DNA of 64,000 bases from an uncultured Erythrobacter sp. (lineage in GTDB: Bacteria > Pseudomonadota > Alphaproteobacteria > Sphingomonadales > Sphingomonadaceae). This document shows positions 43,660-51,857 of this stretch, one piece after another. The translations under genes and the position numbers were made by a program. Numbering within the stretch: position 1 is the stretch's first letter; the number at the start of each line of letters is the position of its first letter. The notes under the pieces are model-generated. The model was given only the letters and a program-made list of their open reading frames with translations, did not search any database and was not told where the DNA came from. The stretch lies in contig NZ_CANLMB010000001.1 in assembly GCF_947492365.1 (NCBI RefSeq), positions 1,912,874 to 1,976,873 of the forward strand, read 5' to 3'.

Positions 43660-44663
43660 TTTTGAGCTACTTTGGCGGGGGTGGAGGTTGTTGCAGAAGG
43701 GGTGCCGCGGCGTTTGCCGAGCCAGATTTTGACGACCAGTTCGCCGCCCTCGAGTGCAATCGGATCAGACGGGGTGAAGCCGGCCGCGCGCAAAAGCTCG
43801 CGCATCTGCTTGTCAGAGAAACCGAGACGGGCATGCTGGTGGCGGTCGCGCAATTCCTCGTGATCATGCGCGGCAAAATCGACGATGGCGATCCGGCCAG
43901 CGGGGCGCGTGACGCGCGCCGCTTCAGCCAGCGGCAGCGCAGGGTCTTGCGCGAAGTGCAGAACCTGATGGAGCAGCACAGTGTCAAAGCTTTGCGCGGC
44001 GAAGGGCAGATCGGCAAAATCGCCCTGCACCAGTTCGACCTGCGAGGCAGGCAGATGCTGAAGCTTGGCCCGCGCGACGCGCAGCATTTCGAGGTTCTTG
44101 TCGAGCGCCACCACGCGCTCAGCCTCGCCAGCGAACAGCTCCGCCATGCGGCCCGTGCCGGTGCCGATATCCAGAACCGCGCCGAGCGGCGCCTCGCCCA
44201 GAGCCTTGGAGAGGTGTTCTTCGACCTTGCCATCGGGAGTGTGGAGTGCGCGCAGCTCGTCCCATTCTCCGGCATGGCGGGCGAAATAGTCCTCCGCATT
44301 GCTTTCACGCGAACTGCGGATTGCAGCGAGCTTGCGGCGGTCTTCTTCGCAGACCCGCGCAAATTCGCTGTTCTCGCGCTCGGCAATTGCCAGCATCCGG
44401 TCGAGCGCGGCGAGCACAGGATCGGCCTCTTCAGCGCCGCCGGAACCGCCAATGGTCGCGCGCAGGAACACCCAGCTGCCTTCGCGGCGGCGCTCGGCAA
44501 GCCCGGCATCGCACAGAATGCCGACATGGCGCGAAACGCGCGGCTGGCTTTGGCCCAGCACTTGCGCAAGCTCGCCCACCGCGAGTTCCATTGCGGAAAG
44601 CAGGCGGGCTATGCGCAGCCGCGTTGGGTCTGCAAGCGCCTTGAAGATTGTGTCGATGGCCAT
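43656..44663 (-). CDS. ArsR-family regulator fused to SAM-dependent methyltransferase
   Basis: Two-domain protein of 335 aa. Residues 1-90 form an ArsR winged helix (IFKALADPTRLRIARLLSAM, QSQPRVSRHVGILCDAGLAE). From about residue 140 comes a class I methyltransferase with SAM motif AVLDIGTGTGRMAELFAGEA, VVALDKNLEMLRVARAKL and FDTVLLHQVLHFAQDP. Heading an operon with metF and metH, it is probably a sensor of S-adenosyl-homocysteine or SAM, as known for ArsR-type SahR regulators of methionine genes. ATG 44663 is chosen because a start at 44675 would fall inside the palindrome at 44671-44696, the likely autoregulatory operator. Confidence 0.88.
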   Translation of the reverse strand: MAIDTIFKALADPTRLRIARLLSAMELAVGELAQVLGQSQPRVSRHVGILCDAGLAERRREGSWVFLRATIGGSGGAEEADPVLAALDRMLAIAERENSEFARVCEEDRRKLAAIRSSRESNAEDYFARHAGEWDELRALHTPDGKVEEHLSKALGEAPLGAVLDIGTGTGRMAELFAGEAERVVALDKNLEMLRVARAKLQHLPASQVELVQGDFADLPFAAQSFDTVLLHQVLHFAQDPALPLAEAARVTRPAGRIAIVDFAAHDHEELRDRHQHARLGFSDKQMRELLRAAGFTPSDPIALEGGELVVKIWLGKRRGTPSATTSTPAKVAQK

Positions 44664-44670
44664 CGCAAAC

Positions 44671-44696
44671 CACATATAAAGATATTTTTATATGTG
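44671..44696. promoter_or_regulatory. Perfect AT-rich palindrome, likely operator of the met operon
   Basis: CACATATAAA (44671-44680) and TTTATATGTG (44687-44696) form a perfect 10-base inverted repeat with 6 bases between, about 8 bases upstream of the ArsR-methyltransferase start. It is strikingly AT-rich in GC-rich surroundings. ArsR-family dimers bind such sites, and the ATAAAGATAT core resembles my memory of the SahR-type motif. Autoregulation of the met operon is inferred; the divergent beta-galactosidase gene starts 87 bases away. Confidence 0.65.
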
Positions 44697-44782
44697 TAAA
44701 TGGTGCGCAGCAGAATGCGCGCTGGCACAGATGGAAAAGCAAGGTTAGGACGCCAAGCAACAATTGCAAAGGGTGCCCCTAA

Positions 44783-46690
44783 ATGAAACTCGGCTGCTGT
44801 TATTTTCCCGAACACTGGCCCGAAAAGATGTGGGCAGACGACGCGCGGCGCATGGCAGAAATGGGCCTATCGCTGGTGCGCATCGGGGAATTTGCGTGGA
44901 GTCGGATCGAACCGGAGGATGGTCGCTTCGATTGGGGCTGGCTCGACCGCGCAATTGCGACTTTGCACGATGCGGGCCTCAAAGTGATGCTCTGCACACC
45001 GACCGCGACCCCGCCCAAATGGCTGGTCGACCGGATGCCTGATATGGTCGCGCTCGACGAGGCAGGCCGCAAGCGCGGTTTCGGATCGCGGCGGCATTAT
45101 TGCTTCTCGCATCTCCCCTATCGCGCCGAAAGCCGCCGGATCACGCGCGCGCTCGCCGAAAGATACGGCAACCACCCCGCAATCACCGCGTGGCAAACCG
45201 ACAATGAATATGGCTGCCACGATACGGTGCTCAGCTTCTCCGACGCCGCTGCTGCGCGTTTCCGCGAATGGTGCGCGGCGCGCTATGGCGATGTTGGCGC
45301 GCTGAACGCGGCATGGGGTAATGTGTTCTGGAGCTTGGAATATGCCAGCTTCGACGCCATCGACCCGCCTAACCTGACCGTCACCGAAGCCAATCCCGCC
45401 CACTGGCTCGACTATCGCCGTTTCGCTTCCGACGAAGTTGTGAGTTTCAACCGCGAGCAAGTCGACATCCTGCGCGAGCATTCTCCCGGCCGCGACGTCA
45501 CCCACAATTTCATGGGCTTCTTCACCGAGTTCGACCACCACGGTGTTGGGCGCGATCTCGATGTAGCGACTTGGGATTCTTACCCGCTCGGCTTTCTCGA
45601 ACAGTTCTGGTTCAGTGCGGAGGAGAAGAACACCTATCTGCGTCAGGGCCACCCCGACATCGCCGCCTTTCACCACGATCTTTATCGCGGCTGTGCCAAT
45701 GGGCGCTGGGGAATCATCGAGCAGCAGCCGGGGCCGGTGAACTGGGCGCGTTTCAACCCTGCGCCTCTGCCCGGAATGGTGAAGCTCTGGACGCTCGAGG
45801 CGATGGCGCATGGGGCGGAATTCACGAGCTATTTCCGTTGGCGGCAGGCTCCGTTCGCGCAGGAGCAGATGCACGCAGGGCTGCTGCGGCCTGACAGTTC
45901 GGATGCGGAGGCTGCAGGTGAAGCGCGCGCGGCGGCGGATGCAATCGAGGAATTGGGCGCGCAGGAGGTGGTTCAGGCTCAGGCTGCGCTCGTGTTTTCC
46001 TACGAAGCGGCATGGGTGTGCGGCATCCAGCCGCAGGGCAAGAGCTTCCGCTATCTGGAGTTGGCGTTTGAATGGTATTCGGCTTTGCGGCGCGCTGGCA
46101 TCGACGTTGATATCGTCGGACCGGATGCTGACCTGTCGGGGTATAAGGCCGTGCTTGCCCCCACCCTCCCAATCACCGCGCCATCTCTGGTCGAGAAGCT
46201 GGCAGCGCTCACCTGCCCGGTCCTGATCGGGCCGCGCTCTGGCAGCAAGACCGACAGTTTCTGCATCCCTGAAAGCCTAGCGCCCGGCGAATTACGCGCG
46301 CTCATCCCGCTAACGATTACCCGCGTCGAAAGCCTCCGCGACGGGGTGAGCGAGACAGGCAATGGCTGGACAATCTCACGTTGGCGGGAGGATGTTGAAA
46401 CCGCGCTCGAACCCGAATTCGTGCTCAAGGACGGGCGCGGCGTGGTCTTTGCTCAGCACAACATCCGTTACTGCGCCGCATGGCCCGATCGCTCGCTGCT
46501 CGACTTGCTGGTCGGGCGGGTCGCGGGCGAAGCGCGGATAGCCACCGCCACCCTGCCCGAAGGCCTGCGCATCCGCCGCACCGCGACGCATCTTTTTGCT
46601 TTCAATTACAGCGCACAGCCGGTGCGTTTCGACCTGACCGGCGAGACAATTGACCCGGCAGGCGTTTCGATTACGGCGCTGGCGCAATGA
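44783..46690 (+). CDS. Beta-galactosidase, glycoside hydrolase family 42
   Basis: GH42 enzyme of 635 aa releasing terminal beta-galactose. The family start LGCCYFPEHWPEKMWADDAR is present, as are TPTATPPKWLVDRMPD and the acid/base Glu in TAWQTDNEYGCHDT. The nucleophile Glu is probably in WGIIEQQPGPVNWARFNPAP near residue 314. A trimerisation domain and C-terminal beta-sandwich (ATLPEGLRIRRTATHLFAFN) complete the usual order. No signal peptide is seen, so it acts in the cytoplasm on imported galactosides. The first gene of a coupled four-gene set; its stop overlaps the next start (ATGA). Confidence 0.92.
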   Translation: MKLGCCYFPEHWPEKMWADDARRMAEMGLSLVRIGEFAWSRIEPEDGRFDWGWLDRAIATLHDAGLKVMLCTPTATPPKWLVDRMPDMVALDEAGRKRGFGSRRHYCFSHLPYRAESRRITRALAERYGNHPAITAWQTDNEYGCHDTVLSFSDAAAARFREWCAARYGDVGALNAAWGNVFWSLEYASFDAIDPPNLTVTEANPAHWLDYRRFASDEVVSFNREQVDILREHSPGRDVTHNFMGFFTEFDHHGVGRDLDVATWDSYPLGFLEQFWFSAEEKNTYLRQGHPDIAAFHHDLYRGCANGRWGIIEQQPGPVNWARFNPAPLPGMVKLWTLEAMAHGAEFTSYFRWRQAPFAQEQMHAGLLRPDSSDAEAAGEARAAADAIEELGAQEVVQAQAALVFSYEAAWVCGIQPQGKSFRYLELAFEWYSALRRAGIDVDIVGPDADLSGYKAVLAPTLPITAPSLVEKLAALTCPVLIGPRSGSKTDSFCIPESLAPGELRALIPLTITRVESLRDGVSETGNGWTISRWREDVETALEPEFVLKDGRGVVFAQHNIRYCAAWPDRSLLDLLVGRVAGEARIATATLPEGLRIRRTATHLFAFNYSAQPVRFDLTGETIDPAGVSITALAQ

Positions 46691-47760
46691 GCGAAACGCG
46701 CACCTATGCGATCATCGGCTGCGGCATGATGGGCCGCGAGCACATGTCGAACCTCGCGCTGGTGCCGGGCGCGGAGCTTGTCGCGATTGCCGATCCTTTC
46801 GAAGGCTCGCGCAAGGCGGCGGAGTATCACGCGGGCAGGCTCGGCCAGAGCGTGCAGTTGTTCGATGACAATGCCAAAATGCTGGCAGCGACGAAGCCCG
46901 ATGCGGTCATCATCGCTTCGCCCAACTTCACCCATTTCGACGTCGTGAAACCGGTGATGGAGGCAGGCGCGGCGGTGCTGCTCGAAAAGCCGATGTGCAC
47001 CGAACTCGCCGACGCGAAGGCGCTGGCCGAGGCGGTGCGCGGCTACCCTCACCTCTTCTGGGTCGGCCTCGAATATCGCTACATGCCGCCTGTCACGCGC
47101 TTTGCCGAGCGGGTCCATGCGGGCGAAACAGGGGACGCAAAGATGCTTTCGATCCGCGAGCACCGCTTCCCCTTCTTGCCCAAGATCGGCGACTGGAACC
47201 GTTTCAACCGCAACACCGGCGGGACTTTGGTGGAGAAGTGCTGCCACTTCTTCGACCTGATGCGCCACATCTTGCGCGACGAGCCAGTGCGCGTCTTCGC
47301 CAGCGGCGGGCAGGATGTGAACCATCTCGACGAGCTTTATGACGGCGAAGTGCCCGACATTATCGACAACGCCTTTGTCATCGTCGATTTCGCCGGCGGA
47401 GCGCGCGCGGTGCTCGACCTGTGCATGTTCGCCGAAGGGTCCGAACAGCAGGAAGAGATCAGCGTCGTCGGCCCCACCGGCAAGCTTGAAGTCAAGATCC
47501 CCGCTGCCGACATCACCTGGTCCCCGCGCGACCGCTCCGGGCCGGTTGTCACCCATGTCGAAACGCCTGCCGAAGCGCTTGCGGCAGGCGATCACCACGG
47601 TGCGACCTATTTCCAGCAGCTCCACTTTCACCGCGCGCTGGTCGAAGGCGGCGAGCCGCATATCACCGCGCGCGACGGCTATCATTCGGTTGTCATGGGC
47701 GTCGCCGCGCAGCAAAGCATCGCAACCGGCCAGCCGGTCGACATCAATTTCGAGGACTAG
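46687..47760 (+). CDS. Gfo/Idh/MocA-family oxidoreductase
   Basis: NAD(P)-dependent sugar oxidoreductase of 357 aa. N-terminal Rossmann domain AIIGCGMMGREHMSNLALVP, the consensus EKP motif in VLLEKPMCTELADAK with its catalytic Lys, and a C-terminal alpha/beta domain that includes NTGGTLVEKCCHFFDLMRHI. Likely oxidises galactose or another sugar released by the neighbouring beta-galactosidase; the exact substrate cannot be told. It overlaps the galactosidase gene and lies 3 bases before the aldo/keto reductase gene. Confidence 0.88.
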   Translation: MSETRTYAIIGCGMMGREHMSNLALVPGAELVAIADPFEGSRKAAEYHAGRLGQSVQLFDDNAKMLAATKPDAVIIASPNFTHFDVVKPVMEAGAAVLLEKPMCTELADAKALAEAVRGYPHLFWVGLEYRYMPPVTRFAERVHAGETGDAKMLSIREHRFPFLPKIGDWNRFNRNTGGTLVEKCCHFFDLMRHILRDEPVRVFASGGQDVNHLDELYDGEVPDIIDNAFVIVDFAGGARAVLDLCMFAEGSEQQEEISVVGPTGKLEVKIPAADITWSPRDRSGPVVTHVETPAEALAAGDHHGATYFQQLHFHRALVEGGEPHITARDGYHSVVMGVAAQQSIATGQPVDINFED

Positions 47761-47763
47761 CAC

Positions 47764-48735
47764 TTGCCCGACACAATGCCCCGATTGAACATGCCACGCA
47801 TCGGCTTCGGCCTCTGGAAAATCCCGCGCGAGCACACCGCCGCCAGCGTCGTCGAGGCGGTGCGTGCAGGCTATCGCCATTTCGACAGTGCCGCCGACTA
47901 CGCCAACGAGGCGGAGACGGGTGAAGGCCTCGCGCAGGCCATGGCCGAGGGGTTGGCGAGCCGCGATGATCTGTGGGTGACGTCCAAGCTGTGGAACACC
48001 TTCCACGCCGCTGAACATGTCGAAGAGGCCTGCCGAAAGAGCCTTGCCGACCTCCAGCTCGATTATCTCGACCTCTATCTGATCCACTTCCCCATCGCGC
48101 TCGAATATGTCGCGCCCGAAACGCGCTATCCGCCCGAATGGCTCCACGACCCCGACGCCGCCGAGCCGGTGATGAAACCTGCCCGCGTGCCTTTGCACGA
48201 GACGTGGAAGGCGATGGAGGCACTCGTAGAAAAGGGCCTCGTGAAGCAGATCGGCGTGTGCAACTACAATTCCGCTCTGCTGCACGATCTGATGACTTAT
48301 GCGACGGTCAAACCTGCAATGCTCCAGATCGAGGCGCATCCTTATCTGACGCAGGATAATCTCATTCGCTGCGCGCAAGGATATGGCATGGACGTGACCG
48401 CCTTTTCTCCGCTGGGCGCGCAAAGTTATTTCGAACTCGATATGGCTGCCGAGGGCGAGAGCCTGCTCGGCACCGCGCCGGTCATGGTGGCCGCGCAGGC
48501 GCATGGCAAAACGCCTGCACAAGTGCTGCTGCGCTGGGGTGTGCAACGCGGCACGGCGGTGATCCCCAAGACGACCAAGCCGGAACGGATGCGCGAGAAC
48601 CTTGCCATCGACGATTTCGAGCTGAGCGCGGTCGAGATGGCAGCGATTTCCTCGCTTAACCAGAACCGCCGCTTCAACGATCCCGGCGTCTTTGCCGAAG
48701 CCGCCTTCAACACGTTTCACCCGATCTATGACTGA
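47764..48735 (+). CDS. Aldo/keto reductase
   Basis: NADPH-dependent carbonyl reductase of 323 aa with a (beta/alpha)8 barrel. The catalytic tetrad is complete: Asp and Tyr in HFDSAADYANEAETG, Lys in LWVTSKLWNTFH, His in LDLYLIHFP. NADP-binding segment GTAVIPKTTKPERMRENL is near the C-terminus. TTG 47764 is favoured because GAGGA lies 7 bases upstream; ATG 47776 is the alternative. It ends by overlapping the dioxygenase gene by 8 bases, so the four genes are one transcript. Confidence 0.88.
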   Translation: MPDTMPRLNMPRIGFGLWKIPREHTAASVVEAVRAGYRHFDSAADYANEAETGEGLAQAMAEGLASRDDLWVTSKLWNTFHAAEHVEEACRKSLADLQLDYLDLYLIHFPIALEYVAPETRYPPEWLHDPDAAEPVMKPARVPLHETWKAMEALVEKGLVKQIGVCNYNSALLHDLMTYATVKPAMLQIEAHPYLTQDNLIRCAQGYGMDVTAFSPLGAQSYFELDMAAEGESLLGTAPVMVAAQAHGKTPAQVLLRWGVQRGTAVIPKTTKPERMRENLAIDDFELSAVEMAAISSLNQNRRFNDPGVFAEAAFNTFHPIYD

Positions 48736-49651
48736 GAGAGAGCAGAGCGAATTTCCCGGCATCATTGCGGGCGGCGGCGATCTGGCGGCATTCCTTGCGG
48801 CCAACAAGCAGGCAGTCGATCTCGCGCTCGGCGATGCCGGAGCGCTGCTGTTTCGCGGCTTCGACGTGCCCGATCCTCAGGCCTTCGATGCGGCGGTGGA
48901 AGGTTATGGCGAGGGCGGCTTCACCTATGAAGACTCGCTCAGCAATGCGGTGCGCACCAATGTGACCCCGCGCGTCTTCACCGCCAACGAAGCGCCGCCC
49001 ACGACCGAGATATTCCTCCATCACGAGATGGCACAAACGCCAATCTACCCGGCCAAGCTGTTTTTCTACTGCGAGATTGCTCCGGACAAGGGTGGAGCGA
49101 CGCCGCTGTGCCGATCGGATTGGGTTCTGGACCGTCTATCGGAGCAGGCCCCAGAATTCGTCGCAAGGATCGAGGCCAATGGCGTGCGCTACACCAATGT
49201 CATGCCCGGCGATGATGACGCGGCTTCAGGACAAGGCCGCTCGTGGCGCAGCACTCTAAGTGCCGCGGACAGAGTGGGGGCAGAGGCGCGCCTGGTGGAA
49301 CTGAGCTATAGCTGGGAGTGGCTGAACGACGGTTCCCTGCGTGCAACCACGCCTGTCCTGCCTGCGATCCGAACGCTGCCTGATGGCAGACGCACCTTCT
49401 TCAACCAGCTGATCGCGGCGTTTCGCGGATGGGCAGACAGCAGGAATGATCCAAATCGGAGCATTACCTTCGGCGACGGCTCGCCAATCACACAGGGGGA
49501 CATGGCGCCCGCTATCGCGATTGCCAATGCACTGACTTATGATTTGGAATGGCAGGTGGGCGATGTCGCGTTGGTCGACAACTTCCTCACCATGCACGGG
49601 CGCAGGCCGTTCGAAGGCAAACGCCGCGTGCTCGCCAGCTTGATTGCCTAA
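48728..49651 (+). CDS. TauD/TfdA-family Fe(II)/2-oxoglutarate dioxygenase
   Basis: Non-heme iron dioxygenase of 307 aa. The metal triad appears as His-x-Glu in TEIFLHHEMAQTPIYPAKLF and a distal His in VDNFLTMHGRRPFEGKRRVL, with the oxoglutarate-binding Arg in the same C-terminal block. The HxE in place of HxD is common in the TauD-like syringomycin-type subgroup. Substrate unknown; its membership in a sugar operon is unusual. ATG 48728 overlaps the aldo/keto reductase stop. Confidence 0.85.
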   Translation: MTEREQSEFPGIIAGGGDLAAFLAANKQAVDLALGDAGALLFRGFDVPDPQAFDAAVEGYGEGGFTYEDSLSNAVRTNVTPRVFTANEAPPTTEIFLHHEMAQTPIYPAKLFFYCEIAPDKGGATPLCRSDWVLDRLSEQAPEFVARIEANGVRYTNVMPGDDDAASGQGRSWRSTLSAADRVGAEARLVELSYSWEWLNDGSLRATTPVLPAIRTLPDGRRTFFNQLIAAFRGWADSRNDPNRSITFGDGSPITQGDMAPAIAIANALTYDLEWQVGDVALVDNFLTMHGRRPFEGKRRVLASLIA

Positions 49652-49654
49652 GCG

Positions 49655-49792
49655 CTACCCGCCGCCCGGCGAATTGCGCGAACTGGTGACCGCGCCATCG
49701 CGCCCAACGGTAGCGCTGCCGCCGGTGAGATTGCGGACCGATCCGAAATGGATCAACCTTGGCTTGTTGTAATGGCGCAACTCTGTTCTCAT
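49655..49792 (-). CDS. Small RiPP precursor-like ORF with lasso-type leader
   Basis: A 45-codon frame on the minus strand in the 245-base gap between the dioxygenase and symporter genes. The peptide starts MRTELRHYNKPRLIHFGSVR and continues NLTGGSATVGRD. The pattern Y-x-x-P-x-L-x-x-x-G-x-x-x-x-L-T-x-G fits the leader recognised by lasso-peptide B1 proteins. After the leader there is a Gly/Ser-rich stretch ending in SRNSPGGG. No cyclase (C), B1 or B2 protease gene is visible in the window, so it is an orphan if real. A weak GGAA precedes the ATG. It is too short to be certain. Confidence 0.55.
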   Translation of the reverse strand: MRTELRHYNKPRLIHFGSVRNLTGGSATVGRDGAVTSSRNSPGGG

Positions 49793-49896
49793 GGGGTGGT
49801 TCCGGATTCCGATTCTGCTTTAGCCCCCAGATCTTCAATATGGGTTAAAGCGTGCACTCCGGCTGAACAATGGAATTACAGCATGTTACGTTCGGC

Positions 49897-51633
49897 CTAG
49901 CCTGCTTTTGCAGCGCCCCGTCGTAAGCTAACGCCCCACAACGCCAGATTGCCCGCAATCAGCGCCGACATCAGCGTAGCAAATGTGGCACCCATCCCGC
50001 CTACCGAGGCGACGCCGATGGGCGAGAACAGCAGGTAAGTGGCGACCACGCAGGAGAAGAGCGTCACCGCCAGCGGCCTGGCAAAGCGCCACGGGGTCAG
50101 GTCGACCTTCTCGTCGCGGGTGAACTTCCACGCTTTCTCGCGCGGGGCGATCCGGCCGCAGACCAGCATGATCGCAACTTCGATCACAAACAGCACCGCA
50201 TAAAGGTGGATGAAGTGCAGCGTGATGACGTCTTCGAGCGGAAAGCGGATCAGCCAGTAGGCAATGACGTGAAAGATGATCGCGATCTTCGCGCCCAGTG
50301 CAGGAACGCGCGCGGTGAACAGGCCGACAATCACAATCGCGATTGTAGGGATGTTGTAAAAGCCGGTGAACTTGCGGATCACCTGCCACAGCCCGTCCTC
50401 CGCATAGGACAACATCGGCGCGATGACGAAAGAAGCGAGCGCGATCACGACGCTGGCGATCTTGGCGACCCGCACCAGCTCGGCATCGCTCGGCTCACCG
50501 CCGCGTGCTTTTGCCTTGGCGGGGGCATAGACGTCGAGGCTGAACAGGGTCGCGGCGCTATTGAGCAGCGAGTTGAACGAACTGAACACCGCGCCCAGCA
50601 GTACCGCGAGGAAGAAGCCCGACAGCCATAGCGGCAGCACATCGCGGATCAGGCGCGGATAGGCTTGGTCAATCGAGCCCAGACCCGAAACGCTTGGGGG
50701 CCCATACATATGAAACGCAATCACGCCCGGGATCATCATCATGAAGGGCACCATGATCTTGAAGAAGCCGGAGAACAGCACGCCCTTTTGCCCTTCGGCG
50801 AGGCTTCGTGCGCCGAGGGTTCGCTGGATGACATATTGATTGGTGCACCAGTAAAACAGATTGGCGAAGATCATGCCGGTGAAGAGCGTCCCGAACGGGG
50901 TCGGATCACTGGAGGAGCCTATCGCGTTGAGCTTTTCGGGATGCTCGGTGGTGAGCTGCGCCAGCCCCGCGCTGAAGCTGCCCTCTCCCAAGGCGATCAG
51001 GCCGAGCACAGGCACCAGAATGCCGATGATGAGCAGGCCCACGCCGTTGAGCGTGTCCGACACAGCAACCGCGCGCAGCCCTCCGAACACAGCATAGATG
51101 CCGCCAACCACTCCGATCAGCACAACCGTGAAGACCAGCGCCTCGAACTCGGCCAGTCCTGTCAGCGCGGACATATCGAAGAAGGCGTTGACCGCGAGGC
51201 TACCTGCATAAAGCACGCCAGGAATGGTCACGAGACCGTAGCCAAGCATGAACAGCAGCACCGAAAGCCGCCGCACATCGGCGTCGAACCGGTCGTTCAG
51301 AAATTGCGGCAGAGTGGTGAATGCGCCCGCGAGATATTTGGGCAAGAACACCAGCGCCATCGCAATGGTCGCGACTGCTGCTGTGACTTCCCAGCCCATG
51401 CTCGACAGATTGTGACCATAGGCCGATCCGTTGAGGCCGGTCAGCTGCTCCGCCGACAGGTTGGTGAGCAGCAGCGAGCCCGCGATAAAGGTCGCCCCCA
51501 GCCCGCGACCTGCGAGGAAATATCCGTCCTTGGTCTCCGCCGTCCCGCGCGTCTTCAGCCAGCTGATCCAACCGACCAGCGCCATGAAGAAGAGGCAAGA
51601 GCCGAGGGTGAAGGCGAGGCTCGCCCCGCTCAT
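49897..51633 (-). CDS. Sodium:solute symporter (SSS/SLC5 family), probable sugar transporter
   Basis: Sodium-coupled inner-membrane transporter of 578 aa with about 14 helices. SGLT-type features are KDGYFLAGRGLGATFIAGSL near the start, LLLTNLSAEQLTGLNGSAYG in TM1-2, GVLYAGSLAVNAFFDMS, and LLNSAATLFSLDVYAPAKAK. The resemblance to vSGLT-like galactose/glucose carriers and its place next to a beta-galactosidase gene suggest hexose uptake. ATG 51633 (SGASLAFTLGSCLFFMALVG) is chosen over 51846, which would run through the promoter region shared with the divergent exporter genes. Confidence 0.87.
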   Translation of the reverse strand: MSGASLAFTLGSCLFFMALVGWISWLKTRGTAETKDGYFLAGRGLGATFIAGSLLLTNLSAEQLTGLNGSAYGHNLSSMGWEVTAAVATIAMALVFLPKYLAGAFTTLPQFLNDRFDADVRRLSVLLFMLGYGLVTIPGVLYAGSLAVNAFFDMSALTGLAEFEALVFTVVLIGVVGGIYAVFGGLRAVAVSDTLNGVGLLIIGILVPVLGLIALGEGSFSAGLAQLTTEHPEKLNAIGSSSDPTPFGTLFTGMIFANLFYWCTNQYVIQRTLGARSLAEGQKGVLFSGFFKIMVPFMMMIPGVIAFHMYGPPSVSGLGSIDQAYPRLIRDVLPLWLSGFFLAVLLGAVFSSFNSLLNSAATLFSLDVYAPAKAKARGGEPSDAELVRVAKIASVVIALASFVIAPMLSYAEDGLWQVIRKFTGFYNIPTIAIVIVGLFTARVPALGAKIAIIFHVIAYWLIRFPLEDVITLHFIHLYAVLFVIEVAIMLVCGRIAPREKAWKFTRDEKVDLTPWRFARPLAVTLFSCVVATYLLFSPIGVASVGGMGATFATLMSALIAGNLALWGVSLRRGAAKAG

Positions 51634-51857
51634 GCTGCGGCGTATCCTGTGAGGGAATGGACTGGCGCGAAAAAGTAACTGAATTGCATGGCGCAGGCGG
51701 ATACCATCGCCGCAGCCATCGCGCCAATCCGCCAGCGCAAGATTTGCCCATTCTACCAGCGCTGCAATGCAATCGACCGGCGCGGGCGAGGCATGGTGGC
51801 ATCCGGCTCGCAAGCGTGTATGCCTCGCTCGGCATATTGCTAGCAAACAGGTGGAAT

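Noticed and set aside
46606-48807. 733-codon minus-strand frame opposite the Gfo/Idh/MocA and aldo/keto reductase genes
   Set aside because: GC-rich antisense of two well-supported genes; product is His/Arg-rich low-complexity without a recognisable fold.
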